Shown: piece after piece, positions 22,701-33,518 of the stretch | Position numbering within the stretch: position 1 is the first letter of the stretch | Layout: every line of letters starts with the position of its first letter | Source: Prostheceraeus crozeri | Lineage: Eukaryota; Platyhelminthes; Polycladida; Euryleptidae | Assembly (NCBI GenBank): GCA_907163375.1 | Contig: CAJQUW010007059.1 | Location: 186,001 to 250,000, forward strand | DNA length: 64,000 nt | Reading direction: 5' to 3' | Notes under the pieces: generated by a model | Databases searched by the model: none | What the model saw: only the letters and a program-made list of their open reading frames with translations | Told to the model about the DNA's origin: nothing | Translations under genes and position numbers: made by a program

Positions 22701-24301
22701 TAACTTTTTATTGTATATTATTGTTCATTCGAAGTGCACTAACCTGACTTTTCCCATAATTTCTTTGTTAGTGTAAAAATTTTAGCTATTGGATCCTGTC
22801 AAGAGTTCTTTTACCTTGACAAATAAATGCGAGAAAATTTGGTAAAAAAACCATTGTTTTGTGACAGAGTTCTTAAATCAAACATTAAATTCACACTATC
22901 ACTTTGTAATGGCCAATTAACGTCAACTGAATTGTACTTGAACATAAGTCAGAGTTGCAATATAATACGTTTTTGAATAGCCTTCTATTCAAGGAATGTG
23001 AGCCATTCAGCAGAGTGAAAGAAGTAGCACTTCAAAAGATTATGGTGACTGATGTTTCTAAAACGTTGTTCTATAACCAACAGAACTCTGATAGTAAAGA
23101 ATGTCGAAAACTCTCGACAGCCAATTTCATTGACAATAATATAATCAACAATAAGTTGATGATAAAGTGATGTATATCAAGTCAATTAGCATGAATATGT
23201 ATTCATTATACTTCTAGTGTCAGTGAGTCATACCAAGAATGACATTATCTACACATCGGTGCGATCAAGTAATTAAAGGTAAATGCTTTTATAAAAGCTG
23301 TTACACAATTCACTATAGATGTTGTATGTTGTGGAATTTAGAGGTATTTCGATTCTGACCATACAATGAAAAAAAATAAATAAAGATAAAGAAACGCATT
23401 ATATTGTGATTGCATGCATAAATGTGAGCTAGATCTTCTGATGATGCCTGCCTGATATTGGGTGAAGTGGTAGTTATTCATGCATATTCTCATCTTTAAC
23501 TGAGATTGCAACTCAACCTTTAGTACCTTAGGACATTTAGTATCTTTAGGACAAAAAAATCAATGTCTCTGGTTTTAGGTCTCACCTCAGCACGCTATCA
23601 GGTGGAAAAAAGAAAATTACATAGGGCATATGATAAGTGCAAAAATTTCAAAAAAAAGTCTGATGACATAGGTTTGTATGTATTGATAGATATTGTCTAG
23701 TTCAATATGTCTATTGATGGTGTGTAATTTGAGGAGCACCAAGCTTCCACAAGTCCATGGACTACTAGATATAGTACTAGTGAACTAGGAGTCCATGACT
23801 AGCTCATCATAAGTCACGGTCACATCCATGCTTCCAAGGGTTGATCGTTTTAGTACCGCTATAGTCATAGCTACAGTCAAAAACATGATCTTCTTCAAGA
23901 CAATGAATTGATATGTGCGAGTGCCTATCACACAGATGTGTATTGATGCTCATGCATTTGACTGGAGCAGTGCTAAATAATCACACAGCTACAGGTGTCT
24001 ATCTGCTCTACAATATATAAAAAATATCTGTGTACCATTTTGAATTTTCAAGAGAACAACTAGAGCAGTCAGACAAGTAAAATTTCGAATGAGGTCAAGA
24101 GAGGTCGCCTTCGACAGTTCAAGTTGTTCCTTCAAAACTCTTCCACGCGCAAATTACTCGAGAAGACAAAGAAAAACTAAGGGAGGTTCACTCAAATGCA
24201 GATTCATTTTGTGTATTCTCTCACAAAAAAACTCACTTTAACATATGAGGATTAGGATTTATGATGTAAATATGAGTATATCAACGTGATTAGTCAATTA
24301 C
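22701..24301. other. intron sequence, nothing recognised
   Basis: No repeat or gene family was recognised. AATAAA occurs at about 22822 (+). A patch of short palindromic words (tagtccatggacta) lies near 23750-23800. Confidence 0.45.
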
Positions 24302-24518
24302 CTCATTCCCGTTGTTGATTTATTCCTGAAGTTTCGATAGAATTGAGGCGCTCCAAGTAATGCTTCGCTCAATAAAGCGAGAAATCCCAATGTTTCAATG
24401 TAAGGCGAAAAACTAAGGAGACTGTAGGTCATCATACCGATTATCATCGTGAATATGGTCAGGAATTGACAATAGCTTGTAAAATCCGTCCATCGCCAGA
24501 AATACTTCCGCTCAAAAT
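24302..24518 (-). CDS. SLC66A2: SLC66A2 (PQLC1)-like transporter, penultimate coding exon
   Basis: The 217-base exon encodes about 72 residues: FERKYFWRWTDF, a membrane segment FLTIFTMIIGMMTYSLL, then ETLGFLALLSEALLGAPQFYR with the second PQ motif, and NKSTTGMS at the border. The PQ dipeptide and its surroundings are the diagnostic loop of the family. The acceptor is tttctcAG above 24518, the donor AG|GTAATT at 24302/24301. It starts with two bases of an Asp codon whose first base ends exon 54533-54669, and ends with AG of a Ser codon completed by exon 7083-7263. The intron to the next exon carries seven or more recognisable mobile elements or fragments. Confidence 0.92.
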
Positions 24519-24692
24519 CTGAGAAAATAAATGGAATGGTGAAAAGCTAGGGGTCAATAACTTGTCATAAATGCACCTTATGAACGAGAACTACATGATT
24601 GTGCTCACAAATAATTCTAAACTGTTCTATGTGTTGCAAAAGTAAACTCTTCGGGTTTGAATCGCATCTATGAAAAGGTTTCAACTAAAATG

Positions 24693-24789
24693 TTTCCATT
24701 TTGTTATGTTTACCAAAACACATTTTTCTTCACCCACTTGTATATTTGCCAGAGACGATTTAGTAAGAAATAAAAATTTTTACAAGCCC
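24693..24789 (-). repeat. Penelope-like element end segment (97 bp), 3' copy
   Basis: Identical to the reverse complement of 29404-29500 except for one base (G/A near 24766). Read on the minus strand it starts GGGCTTGTAAAAATTT and ends in CATAACAAAATGGAAA. The near identity shows that the Penelope-like insertion is recent. Confidence 0.9.
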
Positions 24790-24825
24790 GACGTTTCGAA
24801 TGACCACACTCTTCATCTGGGGAAC
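24790..24825 (-). ncRNA. hammerhead-ribozyme-like motif, one core mismatch
   Basis: Minus strand, in order: CCC, CAGATGAA (the core needs CUGAUGA; the second base is A instead of U), stem GAGTG-TGGT-CATTC (5 bp with one G-U), GAAA, then CGTC. Cleavage would follow GUC, before GGGC, and CCC/GGG could form stem I. Stem III would be only ACGU, which is palindromic and can pair between two molecules. Penelope-like elements are known to carry hammerhead motifs with such minimal stem III. The core mismatch and an extra A before stem II argue that this copy is weak or dead. Confidence 0.55.
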
Positions 24826-24873
24826 GGCCGGCCAACAAAAGAATGGCTTAAATATGCATCCGCGAACGAACGT

Positions 24874-25530
24874 TCATGTGACTCGCTCATGTTTGCGATT
24901 GATTTTTGGTTGAAGTCTTCCAATGTTTTCTGCTTCGGACACTCTAGTTCTCAGAGGATTAAGCTGTTGATCAATGATTTCAATTCTAAACCTATCAATA
25001 GTGGCGTTGTTATATTCAGAATGGACAAAGCGAACATGATCAGATAGGGCACTTTTGTTGTCTTTATTCTTAATACTGTATTGATGTTCTTTAAAACGAT
25101 TATTGAGCGGACGATTGGTAGATCCAATGTAAAATTCACTGCAGATATTGCAAGTGAATTTATAGACGACGTGTTTAATATAACAATTGTTGATGTGGGG
25201 ATTCGACTTACAAATATTGCAAGAACAATCATTGATGTTTTTATTGAAAGTATTCAAATTGTGTTTTAATTGTTTTCCAGGCTTAGGAATAATATTAATT
25301 GGTAATTGGTATTCATTAGTAAGTTTTCTTAATTTTCGCAGGTTACTGTCATTAATAAAGTCGACATGGAAATTACATTGTTTTTGTTCTGTAGTATTAG
25401 TACGAAATCTCGTGTTCAAAAATGTTTTGTTTTTCAAGTCAGAGTCGGAGTAATTATTATCTTTTAAATTGCGAATGGTAGAATTCATATGCTTCTGAAA
25501 AGCATTATTATTGGAACATCTATCCTTTAT
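24874..25530 (-). pseudogene. Penelope-like protein, GIY-YIG endonuclease domain
   Basis: The C-terminal part of the element's single protein. From the LINE junction it reads KDRCSNNNAFQKHMNSTIRN, a linker LRKLRKLTNEYQLPI, a Cys-rich piece DCSCNICKSNPH, then the nuclease: VYKFTCNICSEFYIGSTNRP (GIY-YIG, with Cys residues typical of this family), LNNRFKEHQYS and ALSDHVRFVH. It ends in AENIGRLQPKINRKHE with the catalytic-type Glu/Asn region. The nuclease domain itself is open and looks complete, but the protein is cut from its RT by the LINE, so the gene is dead here. Confidence 0.92.
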
Positions 25531-25988
25531 GTTAAAATCCGGTGTTGGTATCTCGTACGTCGGCCTACATTACACTTTTTTATGAGCATTTTTGCACTTA
25601 CTTCGCGTCGTATCCTTCGACCCTATTGGCCATCTCAGCGTGCACGCGTTTCCCTCCTCCCGCCAAACCCAGTGGATTATTAGCACTCTATGATTATTAG
25701 TGTCACCGTGTTGCAGTTTTCGTTCGCCTCTTGGCTAATACTGTATAGCATTCAACGCCAGCATCTTCGACACTCTCTCTCTCCCCTCTGTCGTTACGTC
25801 ATCATGATGATCGATGATACACTGCAGACCGCTGCTTGCTGCTTCTCCCTAAGATGGTGACTGGTGAGGTGACGACACGATCAGCTGTTTCACTGACGCT
25901 CAACGTCATCGGCAGAGAACTCTATCACGCTTGCACTTCAGTCCCTGATTAGGGAAGCTATCTCGCATCGCCCATGTCAAATGCGGTC

Positions 25989-26042
25989 TGGCCGAGTGGA
26001 TCAAAGCTAAACTTTTGCCTCCAGGTTATCTGGGTCGAATCC
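25989..26042 (+). promoter_or_regulatory. tRNA-like A and B boxes in the LINE leader
   Basis: TGGCCGAGTGG (25989-25999) matches the pol III A box TRGCNNARYNGG fully. GGGTCGAATCC (26032-26042) matches the B box GGTTCGANTCC at 10 of 11 positions. The spacing is that of a tRNA gene, but no clover leaf can be drawn (no paired acceptor or anticodon arm). The pair lies about 460 bases into the leader and 110 before the first coding ATG, so it may be an internal pol III promoter or a captured tRNA/SINE piece. Confidence 0.45.
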
Positions 26043-26150
26043 TCCCTCCATCGGTTGAACGGTTCATTTTTTTTCTCGTTTGCTTCATTCTCTCGCTTCG
26101 ATAAGTGAACTCGGGTGTGCTAGCAACTGCCTTCAGTTGCACACAGAGAC

Positions 26151-27017
26151 ATGAGTGACACTCCCTTCACGTATTCGATTCAACAGCTGTGCGAACTGCG
26201 GCAACGTAATTGTGTATGCATCAACAGAGATGTTAAGCGCAAGCTCAAGTTTTTTCGTATATATGTGGATCATATCAATGTCATAAACAATGAACGAAGA
26301 CCTACGGTACCATACAAAGATGTCAAATCACGACCAAGAACTCTTGTTCCAGTCAAATTGATTCCATCTACCGCGGAAAGGAAAAGGAAATGTGATGCGA
26401 AATGGTTGATATCTCCTTCGCTTGTTCTATCGAATTTGCGATCGATTTCTAATAAAATTGACGAGCTGACCTTGAGGATGAATACTATCAAACCTGATCT
26501 TGCCATCTTCACTGAGTCTTGGTTGGACTGTTCCGTGCCAGATGACGCCATTTTCATTGATGGATACAAAATCATACGACGTGACAGGAACTGTAGGGGT
26601 GGTGGAATCATTAGCTACGTCTCAGATCAATAGGTGCCTGAAGTATTTGATTTTTCTAGTGTGTCATCGATTCCTACTTGTGATTCGGAGATTCTTTCGT
26701 TCATTATTCGTGATATGTCTCTCGTGGTGATATGTGTATACCATCCCTATTGGAATGACACCGAAAAGGCTGATGACTGTATGAACACTATCATTGGTAT
26801 CATTGATTATGTTACTACTAATGGCAGAATTAATCCTTGTAAATTGCGAACCGTGCTATGTGGTGATTTCAACGGATTGAGAGAATACTATGATGAAATT
26901 ACGAGACAAACGAATCTTGAAGCAATTGTAGACAGTCCAACGAGGAATGATAACATCCTTGACCAAATTTTTACCAACATACCTTGTACTGCCAAGCCAA
27001 AAACCTTACCCCAATAG
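26151..27017 (+). pseudogene. LINE ORF, APE endonuclease part
   Basis: Starts with ATG (MSDTPFTYSIQQLCEL), a basic N-terminal region, then the endonuclease: SPSLVLSNLRSISNKIDEL (first catalytic Asn block), PDLAIFTESWLD (catalytic Glu), GYKIIRRDRNCRGGGI. A TAG at 26631-26633 interrupts the frame. After it come LVVICVYHPYW, RTVLCGDFNGL (catalytic Asp/Asn) and ILDQIFTNIP. Near 27010 the sense moves to another frame, where PIGASDHSIVLW supplies the final catalytic Asp-His. All catalytic motifs are still present. The lesions are one stop and one single-base shift. Confidence 0.88.
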
Positions 27018-28093
27018 GTGCCTCTGATCACTCGATTGTGTTATGGAAGCAGAAGACTAATCCTCGCCCGACTATTCAGAAGAAAACAATACGATGCTTC
27101 TCTAAAAAGAATAAAGAAAAATTCAATTATTTGATGCACATGTTTGACTGGGATGCTCTTATCAAATCTGAATCTATCACTGATAATTGTGTCGCACTAT
27201 TTCAGGACTGCATCAGATACCTATTTGATTTTTGCTTTCCGTCACGAACTGTTCGTACAAAATCGAGTGACGCTCCGTGGATTACGTTGCAGCTAAAACT
27301 TATGATTAATGCTCGTGATACAGCATTTAATTTGAAGCAACATTCAAAATATCTCCGTCTTCGCAATCAAGTTCGCAACGAAATTCGCCATCTCAAGGGG
27401 AATTACATAAAGAAAACAATAGATAGTGGCAATATCAAGAAAATGTGGTCTTCCGTAAAGTACATTGGCAGACATGCATCAAGTGTTAACCTTAATATTC
27501 CTTCCACTTCGTCGTCATTTACTGCGAATGATTTCAGTGATTACTTCGTTTCGACCTTACAATCTTCAGATACACCTCTACCAAGCAAATTGCTTGTCAT
27601 CGAGGAATTGGATACATTTTCTATTCTCGATGTTTATCACCAAATAAGTCAGCTCAAGCGGAGAGGTATTGGGTTTGATGGAATCCCGTTCTGGGTTTAC
27701 CGCGACTTTTCTCATTTATTGACTTGTGGTATTACGGAACTATTCAACAGATGCATATCTGCCAGCTTGTTTCCTTCTCATTTCAAATATGCTGAAATTG
27801 TACCCATCCCAAAAATCAGCAAACCTAAATTAGTGAGTGAATATCGTCCAATATCCCTATGCTCCAACTTATCCAAAGTTTTTGAGAAACTTATTGTGCG
27901 CAAGTTGCTTCTTCCTCATCTGCATGGAAAGTTCAATTCTGCACAATTTGCTTACATTCCCGGTCCAGGCACTGGTGCGGTTAATGCCCTGACACTTCTT
28001 ATGCATCGTGTTTTCGAGTTCCTTGATTCTCCTGGTGCGGTGAGGATATTATCAATCGATCTGTCAAAGGCGTTTGACAAAGCCCCCCCATAA
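26984..28093 (+). pseudogene. LINE ORF, linker and RT first half
   Basis: Continues from the endonuclease end (GASDHSIVLW) through a basic linker (AFNLKQHSKYLRLRNQVRNE) to the RT: GIGFDGIPFWVYRDF, FKYAEIVPIPKISKPKLVSE, YRPISLCSNLSKVFEKLIV, FNSAQFAYIPGPGTGAVNAL and RILSIDLSKAFDKA with the first catalytic Asp. The frame is lost at a run of seven C (28083-28089). Six C would keep the reading frame into the next part (PHNIIISA). Confidence 0.9.
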
Positions 28094-29009
28094 CATCATC
28101 ATTTCAGCGGCTGTAAGGTTCGGATTGCCACAACAGACGACTAACGTGTTGATCAGCTTCTTAGAAAATCGCTTTATGCGTGTCAAATGGAATAACATTA
28201 CTTCGGAATGGAGACGAATCACAAGCGGCGTTCCACAGGGAAGTATCATGGGCCCGATTCTCTTCTCCATGGTAGTTGACAGCTTCCAACCAGTTCTGGA
28301 TAACACTGCTGTCATCAAATATGCGGACGACATCAGTCTAATTCATTGTATTCGCAAATATGAAGATGACAGGCTGCAGGATGAGTGGAATAATTGCGTC
28401 ACATGGTCTTCACGAAATCGTCTTCCTATCAACATCTCTAAAAGCAAGATTCTTGACATTGTTACGAAAAGGAACTTTGATGTGCATCCGGTGATCTCTG
28501 CTGAGGGCTATGCCATACCTTCAGCTTCAGAGCTGACTCTTCTCGGCTTAGCTATCACCCCGGATTTGAAGTGGTCAACTCATGTCAATAAAGTAATTAC
28601 TAAAGCTTGCCAACGGATTTACATCGTGAGGAACTTACGCAGAGGCAACTGTCCACCAACTGTCATTTGTCAAGCATACGCCGCGTTCATTAGATCTATA
28701 CTTTTGTACGCATACCCAGCCTTCTGCAATTTGACAAAGCAACTGAAAGATAAATTCGTACTCCTCGAACGCCGGGTATCTCGGGTTATTGGCAAGGATG
28801 ATGTGACGTTTCAGCCCATCACGACTGTGGCCGATCGGACGTGTTTCAGGCTCTTTTCAAAAATTGAATCTGATGAACTTCATCCTCTGAGAGACATGTT
28901 CCTTCAACGACAATGTCGCAGAACCAGAGATAAATCCACCCTCAGACCACCCAAAACAAGGACGAAACGGTTCGGAGAGTCCTTCATTAAATATTGCCAT
29001 GAGATATGA
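28074..29009 (+). pseudogene. LINE ORF, RT second half and C-terminus
   Basis: After the C-run shift: NIIISAAVRFGLPQQTTNVL, WRRITSGVPQGSIMGPILFS, then AVIKYADDISLIH with both catalytic aspartates intact. NRLPINISKSKIL (primer grip region), LTLLGLAITPDLKWSTHV and a C-terminal basic tail RFGESFIKYCHEI ending in TGA follow. The whole LINE has three lesions in about 950 codons, so it is a young but dead copy unless the C-run is a sequencing error. It is assigned to the Jockey/CR1 group by the RT and endonuclease pattern; the exact clade is not resolved. Confidence 0.9.
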
Positions 29010-29113
29010 GATTTCTTTACGTATATATCTTGTCTTCTATGTTCTGTCTTTAATTGTACGCTCTCACCGAATCACTTTGTGCATGTGAGTCAATAAAGTT
29101 TATCTTATCTTAT

Positions 29114-29403
29114 ATATTTGAATGTATTATTCACAAAGTTGGTTTTCACAGACTGAGAGATCCAACTCCGTTTATCTAACGTAATGCCAGAGTGAGTTGT
29201 CTTTTTAAAAACTTCAAATTCAATGGTATCGGATATCGATAGAGTTAAATCTAAAAAGTTAAGTTTTCCGTCTTTTGGAATTTCGATGGTAAATTGTATG
29301 TCAGAATGAATAGAGTTAAAGACATTCAGTATATTTTCAAATATATTGGGATCATTTTCAAACGGACCGAGGATGATGTCATCCACATATCTGCACTGTA
29401 TCT
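29114..29403 (-). pseudogene. Penelope-like RT, C-terminal palm/thumb fragment
   Basis: Begins abruptly at IQCRYVDDIILGPFEND, i.e. at the second catalytic RT block, and continues NILNVFNSIHSDIQFTIEI, DGKLNFLDLTLSI and TTHSGITLDKRSWISQSVK to FVNNTFKYI at the LINE junction. R-Y-V-D-D, the N-F-L-D block and the T-H-S-x-I/L stretch are usual in Penelope-like RTs. The N-terminal two thirds of the RT are missing (5' truncation), and the truncation point is the junction with the inverted 97-base end segment. Confidence 0.9.
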
Positions 29404-29500
29404 GGGCTTGTAAAAATTTTTATTTTTTACTAAATCGTCTCTGGCAAATATACAAGTGGGTGAAGAAAAATGTGTTTTGGTAAACATAACAAAATGGAAA
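29404..29500 (+). repeat. Penelope-like element end segment, inverted 5' copy
   Basis: Inverted copy of 24693-24789 with a single mismatch. On the + strand it begins GGGCTTG at 29404, the first base that would follow cleavage of the hammerhead-like motif, and it ends where the other copy diverges. The small open frame 29326-29508 is a product of this join. Confidence 0.9.
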
Positions 29501-29796
29501 ACGTCCACCCGTACACTGCCATCAATTTGTTAAAATGTTTCAATGATAAATACAAACATTCGGTATAATTTTCATTACACTTGTTAAATTAAAACAATTT
29601 CATTATGTAATACGTCACAAAAAAATTAAGAGTTCTATAAGCTAAATGCAAAATACAATGTATAACGTTCCTGCTTTGCAAGGCAGAATTCTGATTTTGC
29701 AGCTTTATAGATAAGGGATATATAACTCATTCCGCTAATTGGCCGTTTCTAAACAGGCACTTTTAGATAAATTGTTTTGACCATTTGTCATATTTT

Positions 29797-30086
29797 GAAC
29801 TGAATTGAAAAGAGCCAATATTGAAAGATGTTGATTTTATTTTCATTATTTATTCCAATTAATTTCTGTTAACATCCGTTAACTATCTTCAGGTATAAAA
29901 GTAAGGAAATTACTAGATTCAATATAAAATTCAAAATTCACACCGACGTCTATATACTGAACCTGTTAATTTCCTTCCTTTTACACCTGAAGATAGTCAA
30001 TGGATGTCTACAGAAATTAATTGTAATAAATGATGAAAATAAAATCAAGATCTTTCAATATTGGATCTTTCCAATTCAATTCAATC
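29797..30086. repeat. 290-bp foldback repeat
   Basis: Imperfect palindrome centred near 29940. The outer left part gaattgaaaagagccaatat pairs with the outer right part atattggatctttccaattc, and inner parts around ttaatttctgttaac and ggtataaaagtaagg also pair with the other arm. It is a MITE-like foldback unit without coding capacity. Part of one arm is also present at 12314-12391. Confidence 0.85.
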
Positions 30087-33000
30087 AAAAGGCACTGATC
30101 ACATTTTTCGAATGTGGATTTCATTAAACTATCCAAATAATTTCATTAATGTGGATTTTCACGGTAATTTTTGTTGAGATTCTTAATTATTGACGGAATT
30201 TATTGGAATTTATTCAGGAATTTATTGACGTGATCAATATTTTCAGTTTGATAATTCCCATCGATCAACAATTCTGCTGCATGACTATTTTTAGACATTT
30301 TATTTACACATTCAGATATTGTAGGCCTAATATTCTGTGACTTACAACTGAATGTATACTGCGTGAGGCATCTATCAAGATTCTGCTTGACCTGCCACGT
30401 GATGATTACCTACTACTATAGATATTACATTAATGCGGACATCCACAGAGCTGTCGATTTTCTCTTAGTGACGGGCAGGATATGTAGTGCCACATTTTAT
30501 CGAAAAGAACCACGGGGTTATATCATTCTTTTACCATTTTTGAGCGGATTCCTTTTTTAGGGTGAGTCATATAGAGGTAAAATTGCATCTCAGTTCACCT
30601 TCATTTACCGATGTTTTTCAATTGCACGATAATAATAACTATACAGCAGTTTGCCGCGATAGTGCATGAACGAATTTTCTTAAGCTACTAGTATGTATCG
30701 ATCATACTCGTAATATGAATAGAAAAATTACTCTTTCCTGTGATTTGTGACGACTCAGAACATGATCATAACATAGTAAGAAAAAACAGATTACGAAATG
30801 TGGATTTAGAAGTACAGGAAGAATTTATCATATTATAATTGTGATCATGAATTAACATTTTTTTTAAAAAAATGATATTTTTGTATTAACTATTGCTAGT
30901 ACCATAGCACAGGATATTCTACAGAAGAATTTTGATAATGAAAGCACTAAAACAAACACATAGTGTCTCATGCTGGTTTGAAAGATCATATACCATTCAT
31001 TAAATTCAGGCTTTAATGATAAGAGCGGAGGACAGTAACCAATACCGAGTCATTGTGCAGCAATGCATTTGTCAATGACCAACAGTAGAGTGAGTGAATG
31101 AAAATAGAAGTTGATGTTAATTAATGTTCACCAACAAATAATAGTTTGCCCAAAAGAAATTGCATCAATGAATGCAGTAAAATCGTGTTTCTCTGTGTTA
31201 CTTGACATTGGTTTAGTAGACACAAAGTCGAATGATTTCATATTTTAGGTGCGAGATCTATTTGACGGAGAGTTAAGTGATCATTTTTTGTGGCGGGGAT
31301 GCAGGTTCTATTCAAGAAAATGCGGTACTCGTACTTCATGGAATAGGGTGAGCTAAAAAGAAAACGTTTCTTCTACTAATATATAAAAAAACTTCTTAAA
31401 ATGCCATTCTCAGCTTTTTCCTTGATTGATTCAATTTCTATTTCTTGTTCATTTGTTGTAAATATGTCTAAACATCAAATTGCTGTTCCAGTTCCAATCA
31501 TTTAAATTCAAATCATTGATAGAATGGTTAATATATCATGCAATCATGGTTCTAGTCACTCGAGATTCATTCCGTCTATGAAAAGAAAGGCGAAGGTTAT
31601 TGCATGGGAAGTTACATTCAACAACATTACTGAAATATAGACGTAAAAAATATAGACTGAAAACATAAACTTCTATGTTAGCGGGATTCATAAATTCCAA
31701 ATTAGTGAGCAAACAATGAACAGCGACCGCTCTGAAAACATGTTTGTTAGTTCTTTCGATGCAACGAAGCCAGGAGCAAGCAGTACCAGGCAGGACGGAG
31801 CCCCTTCTCATTGTAGTGCTGCAGTCCCAGCCATTCTCAATAAAAATCAGGCAGATCGACCCACGGTCGGAGAATGACCGTAGAATTCTACCTCGCTCTC
31901 CAGACCCTTCTGTTTGCAATTTCTTTCAATGGTGACATTAAGTGATCGTGTCTATGCGGAACTTCCAAGAAGCAAAACGAAATTGACAACCTAAATTCGA
32001 ACAGAAATAGTACCTTTTGCATGTCATACTTGTCAGAGGGCTGGACTCCTTTGTTCATCACTTCTTTTTCTGTGTCTGTATTGAACAGAAAGGCACCCAC
32101 TTTAAGTCAGTGTTGAAAGCAATGTACATGGCATGCTGTCAAAATTTTATACTGATCTTCTCAAGGATTTAAGAAACCATGAAATACACAGGAAAAAATA
32201 TAAAAACAAAATCATAAGAATATTAAAGTGCATTTAGATCAGACAGATTGTTCCCGCAATCAATGAAGCCAATACAATTGGCTTATACAACTGGCTGGCA
32301 CTGCAACACCGAGAGACTGCTCGGGGCTCCCTTGTGCGATGGACAATGCTTCGACCAACTTCACTACAGAAGCTAGCAGAGTATTTCCCAAATGATCCCT
32401 ATAAGTCTCCACACAAAGTGAGGTGAAAATTTACATGTGGTCCAGCTCGTCGTCCTTCGCTATCTTCTTAGCTTCAGTAAGATCTGCTGCGGTACAGGAA
32501 TTTGGTGTGACGCCATCGATGTAGGTCGAGGCTAAAGTGTGACTATGCGCGAAGTCCCAAACTAAACTTCTGCCTCTTTGCAGGTTCAGGAGAGTTACCC
32601 CGTCGAGGAGCTTGTTATTACTTCAAAACAGGCCGACAGGCTCGATGGAATTGGTAACTCCGGCCGATCCAAGTGCTCGAGAAATCAGATCGTTTACTGA
32701 AGAATGACGAAAGAATCTACTAGAGGTCTTTCTCCAGCTGAAAGCATGTTGATCGTATTCATCGAGCTCCTGGCCACATGCACGTAGTTGAGGTCTGCAT
32801 AACAGAACGCTCAGTCTCAGAGAGCAGGCTACAGTGAATAGCATTTAATAGTGAATAATATGTAATAACTTTGGATTGAATAATTATCATTCTATAGTGA
32901 ACAATATTGTCAAAATAACATTTAACTTTTATGAATATCCCACCAAAACGAAATAACGTGTTTACGTCTCACCTGCATATTCTTCGACTTTGATATTAAT

Positions 33001-33129
33001 TGCAGCAATTTTAGAAAATTGCAAATACATCTTTTATAGCATGGCAGTAACAAGTGGGATTGACAAAACATTGAATAACCCATGAATCAGTAAGATAACA
33101 TTTTCAATAGATTAGTAATAGGCCAAAAT
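30087..33129. other. intron sequence, largely unassigned
   Basis: No gene was recognised. The region 32220-32850 is GC-richer than its surroundings and has coding-like frames (for example + strand LYNWLALQHRETARGSL near 32280), broken by stops. It may be an old retroelement remnant, but no family motif fixes it. The 127-residue minus-strand open frame at 31536-31919 has no motif. Confidence 0.4.
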
Positions 33130-33518
33130 CTTTCCAACAGCGGTATCAATAGCTTTAGATATCTGATGAAAAGGTCGAATGTTTGAATTATTGCTCAAGA
33201 TGGTGTCCACTCGTCTGTGTATCAAAGTATCAAGTTGAGACTTTCCCTTTTAACGTAATTCTTTATATTTTTCCCGAAAGTCTTCTGCTTTCCTGCATGG
33301 GTTACATGATTTTTACGGGACAAGTGTCACGTTATTTACGTAATTGCTCACATTTACACTATGTTGTAGTTATTCAAGTCAGAAGTCAGAAGATGCTATA
33401 ACATACATGATCTGAGAGTCTGCATGGAAAAACTGTTTAATAAGCATTTTAGCCATTTGTTGAAGTTCTGGCTGTTCTCCAGCAGACAATTATTAACACG
33501 ATGTAATTTGATATGAAG

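Larger units (their letters stand above)
25531..29113 (+). mobile_element. nearly full-length Jockey/CR1-type LINE inserted in the Penelope-like element
   Basis: The borders come from the interrupted Penelope-like protein: the minus-strand sense TTCAAATAT (29122-29114) continues at ATAAAGGATAGATG (25530-25517) without a lost codon. The LINE is therefore about 3583 bp, with a 5' leader of 620 bases, one coding unit 26151-29009, and a 3' end AATAAA (29092) followed by TTTATCTTATCTTAT. The pentamer (TTATC) tail, not poly(A), is usual in CR1/L2-like clades. A target duplication is absent or at most the four bases TTAT. Confidence 0.88.
24660..29500 (-). mobile_element. Penelope-like element with GIY-YIG endonuclease, split by a LINE
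   Basis: Minus-strand element whose protein reads RT C-terminal part (29403-29114), then GIY-YIG endonuclease (25530-24874). The + strand LINE 25531-29113 is inserted between them. After the stop come a hammerhead-like motif (24825-24790) and a 97-base end segment (24789-24693). The same 97 bases recur inverted at 29404-29500, joined directly to the RT fragment. The body is 5' truncated just before the second catalytic RT block. A 5'-truncated body capped by an inverted partial end repeat is a known structural form of Penelope-like elements. Confidence 0.85.

Noticed and set aside
32545-32600. Second copy of the LINE leader's tRNA-like boxes
   Set aside because: It shares about 18 bases (aaactaaacttctgcctc) with 26004-26021 but has neither a good A nor B box.
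32220-32850. LTR retrotransposon or gene remnant
   Set aside because: GC-richer and coding-like, but I could not match any protease, RT, integrase or other motif, nor find paired LTRs.
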